From UBA2365 sp964594045 (lineage in GTDB: Bacteria; Bacteroidota; Bacteroidia; Chitinophagales; Saprospiraceae): a DNA stretch of 50,309 nt. Position numbers and translations under genes: made by a program. Below, piece by piece: positions 34,787 to 44,200 of the stretch. The stretch is from assembly GCA_964594045.1 (NCBI GenBank), contig CAZQKR010000030.1, positions 1-50,309 on the forward strand, read 5' to 3'. Positions within the stretch are counted from its first letter, which is position 1, and every line of letters starts with the position of its first letter. The notes beneath the pieces were generated by a model, which worked only from the letters and a program-made list of their open reading frames with translations, had not been told where the DNA came from and searched no databases.

Positions 34787-35452
34787 TTACCAGTTGTCAG
34801 TTCCTATCGCTTTAAATTTCCTGATCGTTTCGATAGGATCAGGAGTACCAAAAATACTACTGCCGGCCACCAGGACATTGGCGCCTGCCATGAGCACGGG
34901 ATGTGCATTTTGAAGGCCGATACCGCCGTCGACTTCGATCAGTACATTGAGGTTCCTTTCATTGACCATTTCCCGGAGTTCTCGCAATTTTGCCAACGTT
35001 CTGTGAATAAATTTTTGTCCTCCAAAACCAGGGTTGACCGACATGACCAAAACCATATCTACTTCTTCCAGTATATCTTCCAGCAATGCAACATTCGTAT
35101 GCGGATTGATGGAAACCCCTGCTTTGATGCCTTTATCCCTGATGGTGGAAACAACACTGTGCAGATGAGTACAAGCCTCCTGGTGAACGGTCAGGATGGA
35201 TGCGCCGGCGTCGATGTATGCCTGAACAAATCTTTCAGGTTTTTCGATCATCAGGTGTACATCCAGTGGTTTTCCGGCATTTTTTGCCATAGCTTCAACG
35301 ATATTCGGACCGAATGTAATGTTTGGAACAAAATGCCCGTCCATTACATCCACATGTATCCAATCCGCTTCGCTCGAATTGATCATCTCAATTTCTTCAT
35401 TGATCTTCCCGAGATCAGATGCCAGCATGGATGGTGCGATCAAATGTTTCAT
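34787..35452 (-). CDS. rpe: Ribulose-phosphate 3-epimerase
   Basis: About 221 residues from the ATG at 35452 (MKHLIAPSMLASDLG). A TIM-barrel metal enzyme interconverting ribulose-5-phosphate and xylulose-5-phosphate. Catalytic and metal residues are in WIHVDVMDGHFVPN (His and Asp), LDVHLMI (His), MSVNPGFGGQKF and EVDGGI (Asp). ATG 35467 would add five residues. Length is typical. No operon partner. Confidence 0.94.
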   Translation of the reverse strand: MKHLIAPSMLASDLGKINEEIEMINSSEADWIHVDVMDGHFVPNITFGPNIVEAMAKNAGKPLDVHLMIEKPERFVQAYIDAGASILTVHQEACTHLHSVVSTIRDKGIKAGVSINPHTNVALLEDILEEVDMVLVMSVNPGFGGQKFIHRTLAKLRELREMVNERNLNVLIEVDGGIGLQNAHPVLMAGANVLVAGSSIFGTPDPIETIRKFKAIGTDNW

Positions 35453-35680
35453 GATGTTATTGTTCAAAATTCAGAAAAAGTCATTCAGGTCTTTAGCCAT
35501 TGAACCTGCAGCCTGATCACATGTAATTGATGGTTAAAGTTATCCCTTAAACAATTTCTGTGACAGCAAATATTATATTCTTTATAATCCATATTCAATT
35601 AGGCAGAATGATTACTTATAACATTAATACCTGATAATCAAAACATTATTTAATACATTAGTCACTGAATGGACAGCTAA

Positions 35681-37048
35681 CTAAAGTTTCAGTAAGTGCC
35701 ATTTTTTGGAGTTCAAATAATAGACGGACATTCCCAGGATAACAACCCAGAGAATGATCTCTGCGGCCCAGGCCATTTCAACGTTGCCATTTAAATATTT
35801 GAGCATGACAAATACCGATCCGACATAAAATACGTTACCAACAAACTGTATCCACAATCCTTTGATCATTGCTCCTGCACCAACCAAACCATTAAAATAA
35901 ACGATACTGACCGAATATATGCTTAATATCATCAGTAAAACCAGAAATGAAGGCTTTGTATCATTGACCATGGTCATCCCTTCTCCCCAAAACAATGGAT
36001 ACAGGAAAAATGAAGGAAAAACCAACACGGGAACTGCAAATATCATGGTACTTACAAAATTGACCAATGCCGTTTTCTGAATGATCGGGATCACTGCCAT
36101 CCTCTTTCTCCGGCCAATAAAATGGCTGACCATCGTATTGATACCTGAACTGTAGCCCCAACTCGGTATAAGCAATAACATATATACTGTCCGCACCAGA
36201 TTGGCAATAGCCAGATCATATTCGCCGAGATATTTTTCTACAAAAGAAAAGAACAGGAACCATCCACCCATTCCGACAACTGATTGGGAAACAATTGGGT
36301 TGGATACATTGAAAATCTGTCTGATGGTAGGAAAGTGAATTCTGGGAATAAAATTCATTCCCCAATGTACATACCTCTTTTTACTGAAAAAGTAAAAAAT
36401 AAAACCTATAACAGCAGCCAATTCAGACAATGCGCTTGCCAGTCCCGCGCCTGCAATACCCATTTCCGGGAAACCCAACTTGCCAAAGATCAGCAAATAA
36501 TTCAGGATGATATTGACCAGGATAAAAAGTATGGAATCATAGATGATGAACTTATTTCGTGCAATTCCGGTCAGAAAAGCGATGACAGCTACTCCGGCAA
36601 AGCTGAATGGAACACCGAATGCGCGCATTTTGATGTATTCAAGGCTTTTTTCGTAGATCACAGGACTCTCAATAAACCATTTCAGAACATATTCCGTACC
36701 GTAGTACATGAATAGAAATGCCAAAATGGCCATAAATAATTCAAAATAGAGCAGATTGAAAAAGTTATGGCTGATCAGGGATTTATTGTCCTCTCCTCCT
36801 CGCCGGGCAATCATGATCTGACCACCTTTTGAAAATCCGTATGCAATCGAAACCAGCAAAAGATAAAACACGCTGATCAGTCCTATGGCAGCAAAATCCA
36901 GTTTATCGTAATGGTACAGAAAAATACTGTCGCTTAAGGTGATGATCTGCTGACCTGCACTACCCAGCATGATAGGTAATGCAATGGTCACGATTTGTTT
37001 GTATGATGTATTAATTTTCAAGGATCTCAACTGCACGGATTGTCCCAA
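35681..37048 (-). CDS. MATE family efflux transporter
   Basis: A 455-residue transporter with about twelve hydrophobic segments. The N-terminal half begins IVTIALPIMLGSAGQQIITLSDSI, the usual MATE entry helix, and each half contains the matching inverted-topology pattern (second half from about residue 240, FNVSNPIVSQSVVGMGGW). MATE proteins export cationic drugs or metabolites using Na+ or H+. It resembles the NorM/DinF-like group in Bacteroidota; the substrate is unknown. It stands alone, with the TIR elements about 250-450 bp upstream of its start. Confidence 0.88.
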   Translation of the reverse strand: MGQSVQLRSLKINTSYKQIVTIALPIMLGSAGQQIITLSDSIFLYHYDKLDFAAIGLISVFYLLLVSIAYGFSKGGQIMIARRGGEDNKSLISHNFFNLLYFELFMAILAFLFMYYGTEYVLKWFIESPVIYEKSLEYIKMRAFGVPFSFAGVAVIAFLTGIARNKFIIYDSILFILVNIILNYLLIFGKLGFPEMGIAGAGLASALSELAAVIGFIFYFFSKKRYVHWGMNFIPRIHFPTIRQIFNVSNPIVSQSVVGMGGWFLFFSFVEKYLGEYDLAIANLVRTVYMLLLIPSWGYSSGINTMVSHFIGRRKRMAVIPIIQKTALVNFVSTMIFAVPVLVFPSFFLYPLFWGEGMTMVNDTKPSFLVLLMILSIYSVSIVYFNGLVGAGAMIKGLWIQFVGNVFYVGSVFVMLKYLNGNVEMAWAAEIILWVVILGMSVYYLNSKKWHLLKL

Positions 37049-37292
37049 TTTTTAGTACAATTTCATATTGTACATGTATGTTGTGAAATTTCAAGAATTC
37101 TCATTTTTAAACCTATAGTTACTTTCTGAAAGTCGATCCGGAAATGCTTCAGAAGGTAAATTTCAAATGCATTTTCTTTGTGGTTTATTCTCTCAGTGAA
37201 TTGTCGGATTTAACCTGCCAATTCAATCACCAAACAATCGAATATACACGAAATTATCCAAATACAAAAGAAAAACAATGCAATAATTTAAT

Positions 37293-37322
37293 GAAGTTGT
37301 TTAAAAATTTATAAACAACTTC
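37293..37322. mobile_element. Minimal 30-bp TIR element, copy 3
   Basis: GAAGTTGTTTA at the left end and TAAACAACTTC at the right end, separated by eight A/T bases. The flanks are AAT on both sides (37290-37292 and 37323-37325), a 3-bp direct repeat. It is in effect two element ends joined with no interior, only 13 bp from copy 2. Confidence 0.65.
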
Positions 37323-37335
37323 AATCTATCAAGTA

Positions 37336-37501
37336 GAAGTTGTTTAAAAATGTATCTTAATGCTTCCAAACAAATCATTGAAAGCCAAATGCTTCAGCTT
37401 TTTTTTGATTCCGTACATTCCGGTAATCAATTCAAAAAAGAGCTTCACCTTGACTTTCAAGCATTTATTTTCAGCTATCAACATAATTCTTAAACAACTT
37501 C
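37336..37501. mobile_element. MITE-like TIR element, copy 2
   Basis: A 166-bp element with perfect 12-bp terminal inverted repeats GAAGTTGTTTAA. Flanks carry GTA on both sides (37333-37335 and 37502-37504). Its ends and one internal patch match copy 1 at 2428-2959. On the minus strand an open frame begins just inside the right end (MLIAENKCLKVKVKLFF, ATG about 37484) and stops in the left TIR after LFGSIKIHF, 46 codons. Copy 1 keeps LFASIKIHF and the stop, and KVKAKLFF in the same frame. Whether the frame is ever translated is unknown. Confidence 0.75.
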
Positions 37502-37576
37502 GTAGCCATTCACCAAACCCTGAGTAAATACCTTGCAATATAATTTCAAATATGTGAATAGCAGCAAAAATGTATG

Positions 37577-38695
37577 TTATATTTCAATTACTTCTGTGAT
37601 TGTCAGATCATAACCCTGCAATGCCACTCTTTTCAATTTTGACCTGGAAAGCAACTTGATCTCCCTGACTCCGATCTCACGCAGGATCTGGGCGCCGATA
37701 CCAAAATCCCTCTGTTCGAAACTCATTTCATCAATGGATTTTCCATTGCCCAGTTCTTTGAGCCTGTAAAGCAATTCTTCAGTAGTCTCCCGGTGATTCA
37801 TATAGAGTATCACGCCGCTGCCTTCTTTTTCGATAAAATCCATGATATGATCAAAGGACACATTACCAAATCTGCCACATATGGTATCAAAAACATTATT
37901 GATCTGTGAGCTAGAAAACACCCTGACCATCACCGGTTTATGCACATCTATCCGGCCTTTGATCAAAGCGAAGTGGATGTCATTGGTGGTGAGTTGCCTG
38001 TACGCTGAAACCGTCAGTTCCCCGCGTTTTGAGTTGAGTTTCACCTCCACCTCCTTCTCAATGGTCGATTCTTTTTTAAGCCTGAAAGCAACAAGATCTT
38101 CGATGGAGATGATCCTGAGCTGGTACTTTCTGGCGATTGCAACCAATTCCGGCAGTCTGGCCATAGATCCGTCTTCATTCAGGATTTCGACCAATGCCCC
38201 GGCAGGCTTGAATCCGGCCAATCGGGCCAGGTCAATGGCGGCTTCAGTGTGTCCGGTCCTTCTCAGGACGCCACCTCTTTTAGCCACCAGGGGAAAAATA
38301 TGTCCGGGTTTGGACAATTCTTCCGGTTTGATCCGGTCATCGGTAAGGGATTTTATGGTTTTAGCCCTGTCATGCGTGGAAATACCTGTTGTGCACCCAT
38401 ACCCGATCAGATCCACGGAAACGGTAAATGCAGTCTCGTGCAGTGCAGTGTTTTCCCTGACCATCAGATCCAGTCCTAATTCCTTAGCCCTGGATTCTTC
38501 AATCGGTGCGCAGATCAGGCCACGTCCAACTTTTGACATAAAATTGATGATCTCAGGAGTGACTTTCTCGGCAGCACAAATGAAATCACCTTCATTCTCT
38601 CTGTCCTCATCATCTACCACAATGATCACCTTGCCTGCCTTTATATCTTCTATCGCAGATTCAATGGAATCCAATACTATTGGTTCGTTCAGCAT
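37577..38695 (-). CDS. ribB: 3,4-dihydroxy-2-butanone 4-phosphate synthase with degenerate GTP cyclohydrolase II domain
   Basis: 372 residues. The N-terminal domain (about 1-205) is a complete RibB: DDEDRENEGDF (28-38), HETAFTVSVD, GISTHDRAKTI, GHIFPLVAKRGGVL and RTGHTEAA, forming 3,4-dihydroxy-2-butanone 4-phosphate from ribulose-5-phosphate in riboflavin synthesis. The C-terminal domain (about 210-372) has the GTP cyclohydrolase II fold (RDFGIGAQILREIGVREIKL) but lacks the zinc-binding cysteine triad (expected SECLTGD...RCDCG; here SSSQINNVFDTICGRFGN) and the REGRGIGL motif. It should therefore not hydrolyse GTP, and a separate RibA would be needed. Similar RibB proteins with a defunct GCHII-like domain are known in Proteobacteria as RibBX. 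It follows the GT4 gene by 35 bp. No FMN riboswitch is visible. Confidence 0.88.
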   Translation of the reverse strand: MLNEPIVLDSIESAIEDIKAGKVIIVVDDEDRENEGDFICAAEKVTPEIINFMSKVGRGLICAPIEESRAKELGLDLMVRENTALHETAFTVSVDLIGYGCTTGISTHDRAKTIKSLTDDRIKPEELSKPGHIFPLVAKRGGVLRRTGHTEAAIDLARLAGFKPAGALVEILNEDGSMARLPELVAIARKYQLRIISIEDLVAFRLKKESTIEKEVEVKLNSKRGELTVSAYRQLTTNDIHFALIKGRIDVHKPVMVRVFSSSQINNVFDTICGRFGNVSFDHIMDFIEKEGSGVILYMNHRETTEELLYRLKELGNGKSIDEMSFEQRDFGIGAQILREIGVREIKLLSRSKLKRVALQGYDLTITEVIEI

Positions 38696-38730
38696 AAATT
38701 AAGTTCATTAATCAATTAAATTCGACATAT

Positions 38731-39912
38731 TTATTGCGTTTCGCCTACTAATTTACTGAAGAGATCAAACAATATTCCGACCTGTTTATCCCAACTGTAT
38801 TTATTTCGGACAAATATTCTGGCTTGTTTTCCAACAGTCCGGCGCAAAGTTTCATCATTGAGCAACTGTTCGATATATTTGATGATTTCATCTTTCTGAT
38901 CGGACACAAAAACTTCCCGGCCTTGTTCGCTGCCGATGGGTAAATTCACGTTTGTAGTACAAACACAGGGAATTTCCATGGACATGGCTTCAAGTACTTT
39001 GTTTTGCTGGCCAATCCCGGTAAAAATAGGTGCCACAAATACTTTAGAGCTGGCATAGGCAGACCTGATATCCTCCATCCATCCTGAAACAATGACGTGT
39101 TCACCTTCCAGCGCTCTGACCCTGGCATGAGGTCTGGCTCCGGCAAGTAATACTTTCAGTTCCGGCCAGACTTTCAGTAAATGTGGTACGATTTCCCTGC
39201 ACAAAAACTCAGCAGCGTCGATATTGGGACGATACCCCATATTGCCCACGAAACAAATATCATATAGCTTTGCACCAGCTTCCACAGGTGTAAAAAAATC
39301 AGTATCAACACCATTGGGTACAATGTGAACAGCCGGGTTCGTGTCGGGCAAAATTCTCAACCTATCCTGTTCCGAAATGATGGTATGACCATTAAAATCA
39401 CCAAAGATCCGCTTTTCGTACCGGGCCATCCTTCGTTGCTCCAATTTGTAAAACCATTTCATTATTCCGGTACTACCCTGGATCCGCTTTCCCATTCCAT
39501 AGGAAAATGCATCCATGTAGTCGATGACTTTAGCTCCGCTGTAATGCCTTACATATTCTGCAGACCTGACCAGTTGACAATAAACTAAGTCGGGTCTTTC
39601 ATCCTCAAGGATCTTCTGAACCGATCTGTAAAAGTTTTTATTGTAAAAGTAAAGCACCTGAAAAGGAAGATCTGAAAAAACACGCCCCAGATTTTGCAGC
39701 ATGATGTTCCATTTGGTCAACCTGAAAATTTGAATATGGTCAACCCATTTTGACAGCTCATTAAAGTGTTCAGGTTCAACATGTACGTCTGACAATGCGA
39801 TGAGCGAAAGCGATGCTCTCTGATGCAAATTCCTGATCTGGTGATAAAGCCTTAATTTATCACCTTTCTCAAGAGGGAAAGGAAATCTTGGAGCAATGAT
39901 CAAAATTTTCAA
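38731..39912 (-). CDS. Family 4 glycosyltransferase
   Basis: A 393-residue GT-B enzyme. The N-terminal Rossmann half starts MKILIIAPRFPFPLEKGDKLR; the C-terminal half holds FVGNMGYRPNIDAAEFL and VFVAPIFTGIGQQNKVLEAMSMEIP-type donor-site sequence, with the conserved Glu of the EX7E motif in KVLEAM. It resembles the sugar-transferase group with a PEP-CTERM-associated relative (TIGR03087), but no exosortase is nearby, so a surface polysaccharide or lipid glycan is more likely. A -7-like TATTTTTG lies on the minus strand at 39936-39929, just upstream of the start. ribB follows 35 bp downstream and may share the transcript. Confidence 0.86.
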   Translation of the reverse strand: MKILIIAPRFPFPLEKGDKLRLYHQIRNLHQRASLSLIALSDVHVEPEHFNELSKWVDHIQIFRLTKWNIMLQNLGRVFSDLPFQVLYFYNKNFYRSVQKILEDERPDLVYCQLVRSAEYVRHYSGAKVIDYMDAFSYGMGKRIQGSTGIMKWFYKLEQRRMARYEKRIFGDFNGHTIISEQDRLRILPDTNPAVHIVPNGVDTDFFTPVEAGAKLYDICFVGNMGYRPNIDAAEFLCREIVPHLLKVWPELKVLLAGARPHARVRALEGEHVIVSGWMEDIRSAYASSKVFVAPIFTGIGQQNKVLEAMSMEIPCVCTTNVNLPIGSEQGREVFVSDQKDEIIKYIEQLLNDETLRRTVGKQARIFVRNKYSWDKQVGILFDLFSKLVGETQ

Positions 39913-40042
39913 ACCAAAAAGATTTTGGCAAAAATAAGCAATGTTTCAGGAGTATGGAAACCTTTTAGGATTTTTAGCTTGACCCTGACATTTATTAACT
40001 GGAAATCCGCCAGTTAGGCCAATGGCTATTCCCATTGAAATA

Positions 40043-41080
40043 TCATTTATCCTCTGACTGGAGTTTATCCACCCATTCACGATAGATTTTTGCGTGATGT
40101 AAATGCTCTTCAAATGAGGAGGCAAAGGCATGTTCACCAACACCACCCGGTTTAGCACAAAAATATAAATAATCATGTTGTTCTGCGTTCAATACCGCAT
40201 CGATGGATGAAATTTCTGGCATGCAGATAGGCCCGGGAGGCAAACCATCGTATCGATAGGTATTAAAGGGAGAATCGAATGTCAGATGTGATTGCAAAAC
40301 CCGTTTCAGATCCCATTGCCTTGTAGCAAAAACCACTGTTGGGTCTGCCTGCAGACGCATGCCGGTATTCAGCCTGTTCAGATAAACGCCTGCAACAGTT
40401 GCCTTTTCACTATTCACCAGAGTTTCCTTTTCAACAATGGAAGCAAGGGTATACACCTGATCTTTAGTCAATCCCATCGCTTCTGCTTTGTCTGATCTGT
40501 TATTTGTTTTCCAAAACGCAGCATGTTCGTCTGCCATCTTATCAAACAACTTTTCTGCACTTGTATTCCAGTACACCTGGTAAGTGTTGGGTATGAAAAG
40601 GCTCATGATCGTATGTGTATCCAGGCCGTATTGTGCGCAGAATAGAGGATCTTTCATTTTAGCCAGCAGGATTGACGAATCAGGTTCGATGTATGTTGCA
40701 ATCTTACCGGCAAGTTCTTCGGAAAGCCGGACATTATTGAAGGTAAGCGCAACCGGCGTCTGTCTTCCTGAACGGAGCATCCTGATCAGCTTAAGATTAT
40801 TCATACCGGAGGTTAAAAGGTATTTCCCCGGCTTTGCCTGTTCGTCAGTCAGAAATACTTTTGCCATCATCCGGAATGAAAAACCGCTGACCAGCCTTCC
40901 TTCCTGATGCAGTTTTTCCAACATTTGACTGGTTTTTGTCCCTGTAGGCACATAAAAGGCTTCAGAACCTTCAACAGACCTGACGTTAGGCATTAAAAAC
41001 ACAAAAATGATGAATATGCCCAACAATATACCTGCCAGGAAAAATCCGAAAAAAGGCTGTTTAGTAAAACGAAGTGTCAT
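40043..41080 (-). CDS. mltG: Endolytic murein transglycosylase MltG
   Basis: About 345 residues from the ATG at 41080. One N-terminal membrane anchor (FFGFFLAGILLGIFIIFVFL) puts the YceG-like domain in the periplasm, where it cuts nascent peptidoglycan glycan strands and sets their length. The catalytic Glu is in YTLASIVEKET, followed by VAGVYLNRLNTGMRLQADPTV and the C-terminal SIDAVLNAEQHDYLYF. An upstream in-frame ATG at 41185 would place 35 residues before the anchor and lies beyond the promoter at 41104-41136, so it is rejected. Confidence 0.92.
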   Translation of the reverse strand: MTLRFTKQPFFGFFLAGILLGIFIIFVFLMPNVRSVEGSEAFYVPTGTKTSQMLEKLHQEGRLVSGFSFRMMAKVFLTDEQAKPGKYLLTSGMNNLKLIRMLRSGRQTPVALTFNNVRLSEELAGKIATYIEPDSSILLAKMKDPLFCAQYGLDTHTIMSLFIPNTYQVYWNTSAEKLFDKMADEHAAFWKTNNRSDKAEAMGLTKDQVYTLASIVEKETLVNSEKATVAGVYLNRLNTGMRLQADPTVVFATRQWDLKRVLQSHLTFDSPFNTYRYDGLPPGPICMPEISSIDAVLNAEQHDYLYFCAKPGGVGEHAFASSFEEHLHHAKIYREWVDKLQSEDK

Positions 41081-41103
41081 TATGTTATCAATTGCTGTAA
41101 ATT

Positions 41104-41136
41104 CAAATTTAGCCAACTCAGCAGGAATCACCCAAA
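41104..41136 (-). promoter_or_regulatory. Promoter of mltG
   Basis: Minus strand: TTTG (41136-41133), 21-base spacer, TAAATTTG (41111-41104). Transcription would start some 20 bases before the ATG at 41080. Confidence 0.6.
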
Positions 41137-41272
41137 ATATTGCGGCCAGTATTTCAGGCACTCCATGCTCCCGTAAAACAAACACTGGTGATCAGATTGT
41201 TCACAGCGAGTGTTCAAATTATGCAGGAAAACTAAAAGTTAACCATTTGTTTGCAAAATCTGATCAACCTGA

Positions 41273-44200
41273 TCAATTATCTCGCCATTTTGGGATCCGT
41301 CCCGGGGTCCACGGAGCATCAATCGCATCCAGCATGATCCCGATCTCCATCATATCTTTTTGTGCAACTCTCTCCAATTTGTCCAGCAAAACAGGAAGTT
41401 CCTTTTCCAGTATACTCATCATGTCCTCCTGTGTTTTAGTTAGGCCTGTACTGGATTGTGCAAAAACTGCAAATATAGCATCAATCCGGTCATCGATGGT
41501 GACTTTAGCCGGCAGTCTTTCTTCCGGGCTGGCTTTGGGCAATTCGCCACTCAGATCCCATTTAATATCTTCCAGAATTTTCAACGATGAATCAATCTGA
41601 GCCATCAATGATCCTTTTGCCTGTTCCATCGTATGAATCGTCTGCCATATCTGGTTAAGCTCAGCCTGGAGTCTATCCGTAAGAAGGTGGGCAGATTGTA
41701 TGGTGGCTGCTATGCGCTCCGCTTTTTGCCGGAATGCAAGAGTTTTTTGTTGTTGCTCAGCATCCGGTGGTGTCTGTCCGAAAACAGGTACCAGGTCAAA
41801 ACTCTGCGGAGCTGATACGAACCAGCTTGAATCCCTGAATTGTAAAGACATCTCAACGGTATACTTGCCGGGAAAGGCGAATAAACCACTGCTGCGGTTT
41901 TGGAACGGATCATATTTATTTTTACCCGCATTTACCGGTGCAACAGACGGATAGCGCATATTCCAGTTGATCCGGTTGATTCCTTTTTGCGGATTGACGT
42001 TCCAGCTGTTCACCACATCGCCTTTGGAGTCTTTCACGGTGAACATCAAAACAGGTGGCAATTCCGCTTCTTCAGTCCGCAATTCATCCATGGTCGGTAT
42101 CGGGATCTTTGCTTTTTGATCAAAGAGTTTCTTTTCCCGCTCTTTGCGCTCTTCCCTTAGGGTTTTTGGCACATTGCTCAAATAATAGGTAAAAACTGCT
42201 CCGTAAGTCCTGTTTTCAGAAAAATATTCCATCGAACCAAAACCGTATCCTCCTCTGCGCGCCTGTAAATAATGCAAGGCGTCCTTAACCTCAAACAAAT
42301 GTCCTTGCTTAGAGAGCACATCAGGATTAAGTTGTCTCAACGGGCTATAGTTATCCAGAATATAGAAACCACGGCCGAACGTTGCCAGGACCAGGTCATT
42401 TTCCCTTTCCTGAATTGCAATATCGAAAACGGCTATGGAAGGCATGCCAGACTTGAGCTGGGTCCAAATCTTACCATGATCATTGGAGAAAAATACACCG
42501 AATTCAGTTCCGGCAAAGAGCAGATCTGCAATTTTATGATCCTGATTCAGCGTAAGCACAGGACCATTGGCCGGCAGGTTGGCAGTGAGATTCACCCAGG
42601 TATCGCCCAGATCTGAGCTTTTCAAAATATATGGTTTCAGATCGTTTCGTTTCTTGTTGTCAAAACTTACATATATGGTTTTTTCGTCATATTTAGAACA
42701 TAAAATATCACTTATATAGGTAAACTCCGGTATTCCCGGGAACTTTTCAATTTTCTTCCACGAAATACCCCCGTCTGAGGTGATCTGGAGGATACCGTCA
42801 TCAGTTCCGGCAACCAGGATCTGACCGTTGACCGGTGATTCATCAAGGCTGACTGCCATACCGAACAGTGATGTGGACATGTTTTTAGCTACAGCATCAA
42901 TACTCCAGTATCTGTCCATTACTGGCCATTCATCTCTTGGAATTCCGCGTGTGATATCTTCTGTGAGTACTTCCCATGAGTCCCCTCTGTCCTCACTTCT
43001 GAAAATTTTGTTGGCTGCCATGTACAATCTGCCGGGATTGTGTTTACTCAGGATGAGCGGAGTATTCCAGTTCCATTTATACGTTTCTTCACCAGCTCGT
43101 TCCCTGGGTTTGATATTGGTTCGTTCCCCTGTTTTCTTATTGAATCGGTAGGCATTTCCATACTGATATTCCGAATAAATGATATCCGGATCATTCGGGT
43201 CAACAGCCTGCCAGAAACCGTCACCTCCGAGAGTGATGGTCCAGTCTCCCCTGCTGATGCCTTCAGCATAGATGGTTGATGAAGGTGCACCCAGGCTGCT
43301 GTTGTCCTGTGTACCTCCGTAAATATTGTAGAACGGAAAGTCGTTGTCTGTTGAAACCCTGTAAAACTGAGTTACGGGAAGATTGGTTTTATGTACAAAA
43401 TTTTCGCCTCCGTCATATGTTTCATAGATCCCTCCATCACCTCCAATCATAAAGTGTTTGGTATTTTGAGGATCTATCCATAAAGCATGATCATCTACGT
43501 GTCTGTATTTCAAGCCAATAGATTCCCAGGTTTTTCCTCCGTCTTTGGACATCCTGGAAACCACATCGAGAGCATAGATGATGTCCTTATCGACCGGATC
43601 ACAAAAAATCTCTCCAAAATACTGTCCGCTGGCATAGTAATCACTCATTTTTACAAAGGATTCACCTCGATCCAACGATCTGAATAAACCACCTTTCTCG
43701 AATTGGGCTTCAATCATGATATAGACCACGTTGGGATCCACAGGAGAAATCGCGATACTCATTCCTCCTTTATGTACATCCGGAATTCCTGAAGTCAGTT
43801 TTTTCCAGGTTTTGCCTGCATCCGTGGATTTGAACACTTCAGACTCAGGGCCACCCCCAATTCTGATCTGAGGATGTCTTCTCCTCTGTTCGGAAGTAGC
43901 ATAGATGATATCCGGATCATCCGGTGATAATACCACATTGTTGACACCTGTATGTTCGCTGATCTCCAGGATTTTTGACCATGTTTTTCCTCCGTTTTCG
44001 GTTTTATACAGCCCGCGATCACCACCGGGACCCCAAACGGAACCTTCGGCGGCAACGTAAACCACATTAGAATTCCTGGGATCGATCTGGATCATTCCGA
44101 TCTGCATACTGTTTTCCAGCCCCATTTTAGTCCAGCTTTTTCCACCATCAACTGTTTTATAGACCCCATTTCCATAACTGACGGAGCGCTGGTGATTATT

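Larger units (their letters stand above)
37049..37576. other. Intergenic region with two TIR elements
   Basis: About 530 bp between the MATE gene start and the end of ribBA. It carries the 30-bp and 166-bp TIR elements at 37293-37322 and 37336-37501. The rest is AT-rich with no gene recognised. Confidence 0.6.

Noticed and set aside
37881..38702. 273-codon plus-strand frame opposite ribB
   Set aside because: It is entirely antisense to a well-supported enzyme gene; its composition is that of a reverse-complement frame.
38696..38730. FMN riboswitch ahead of ribB
   Set aside because: Only 35 bases separate ribB from the upstream gene, too short for the aptamer.
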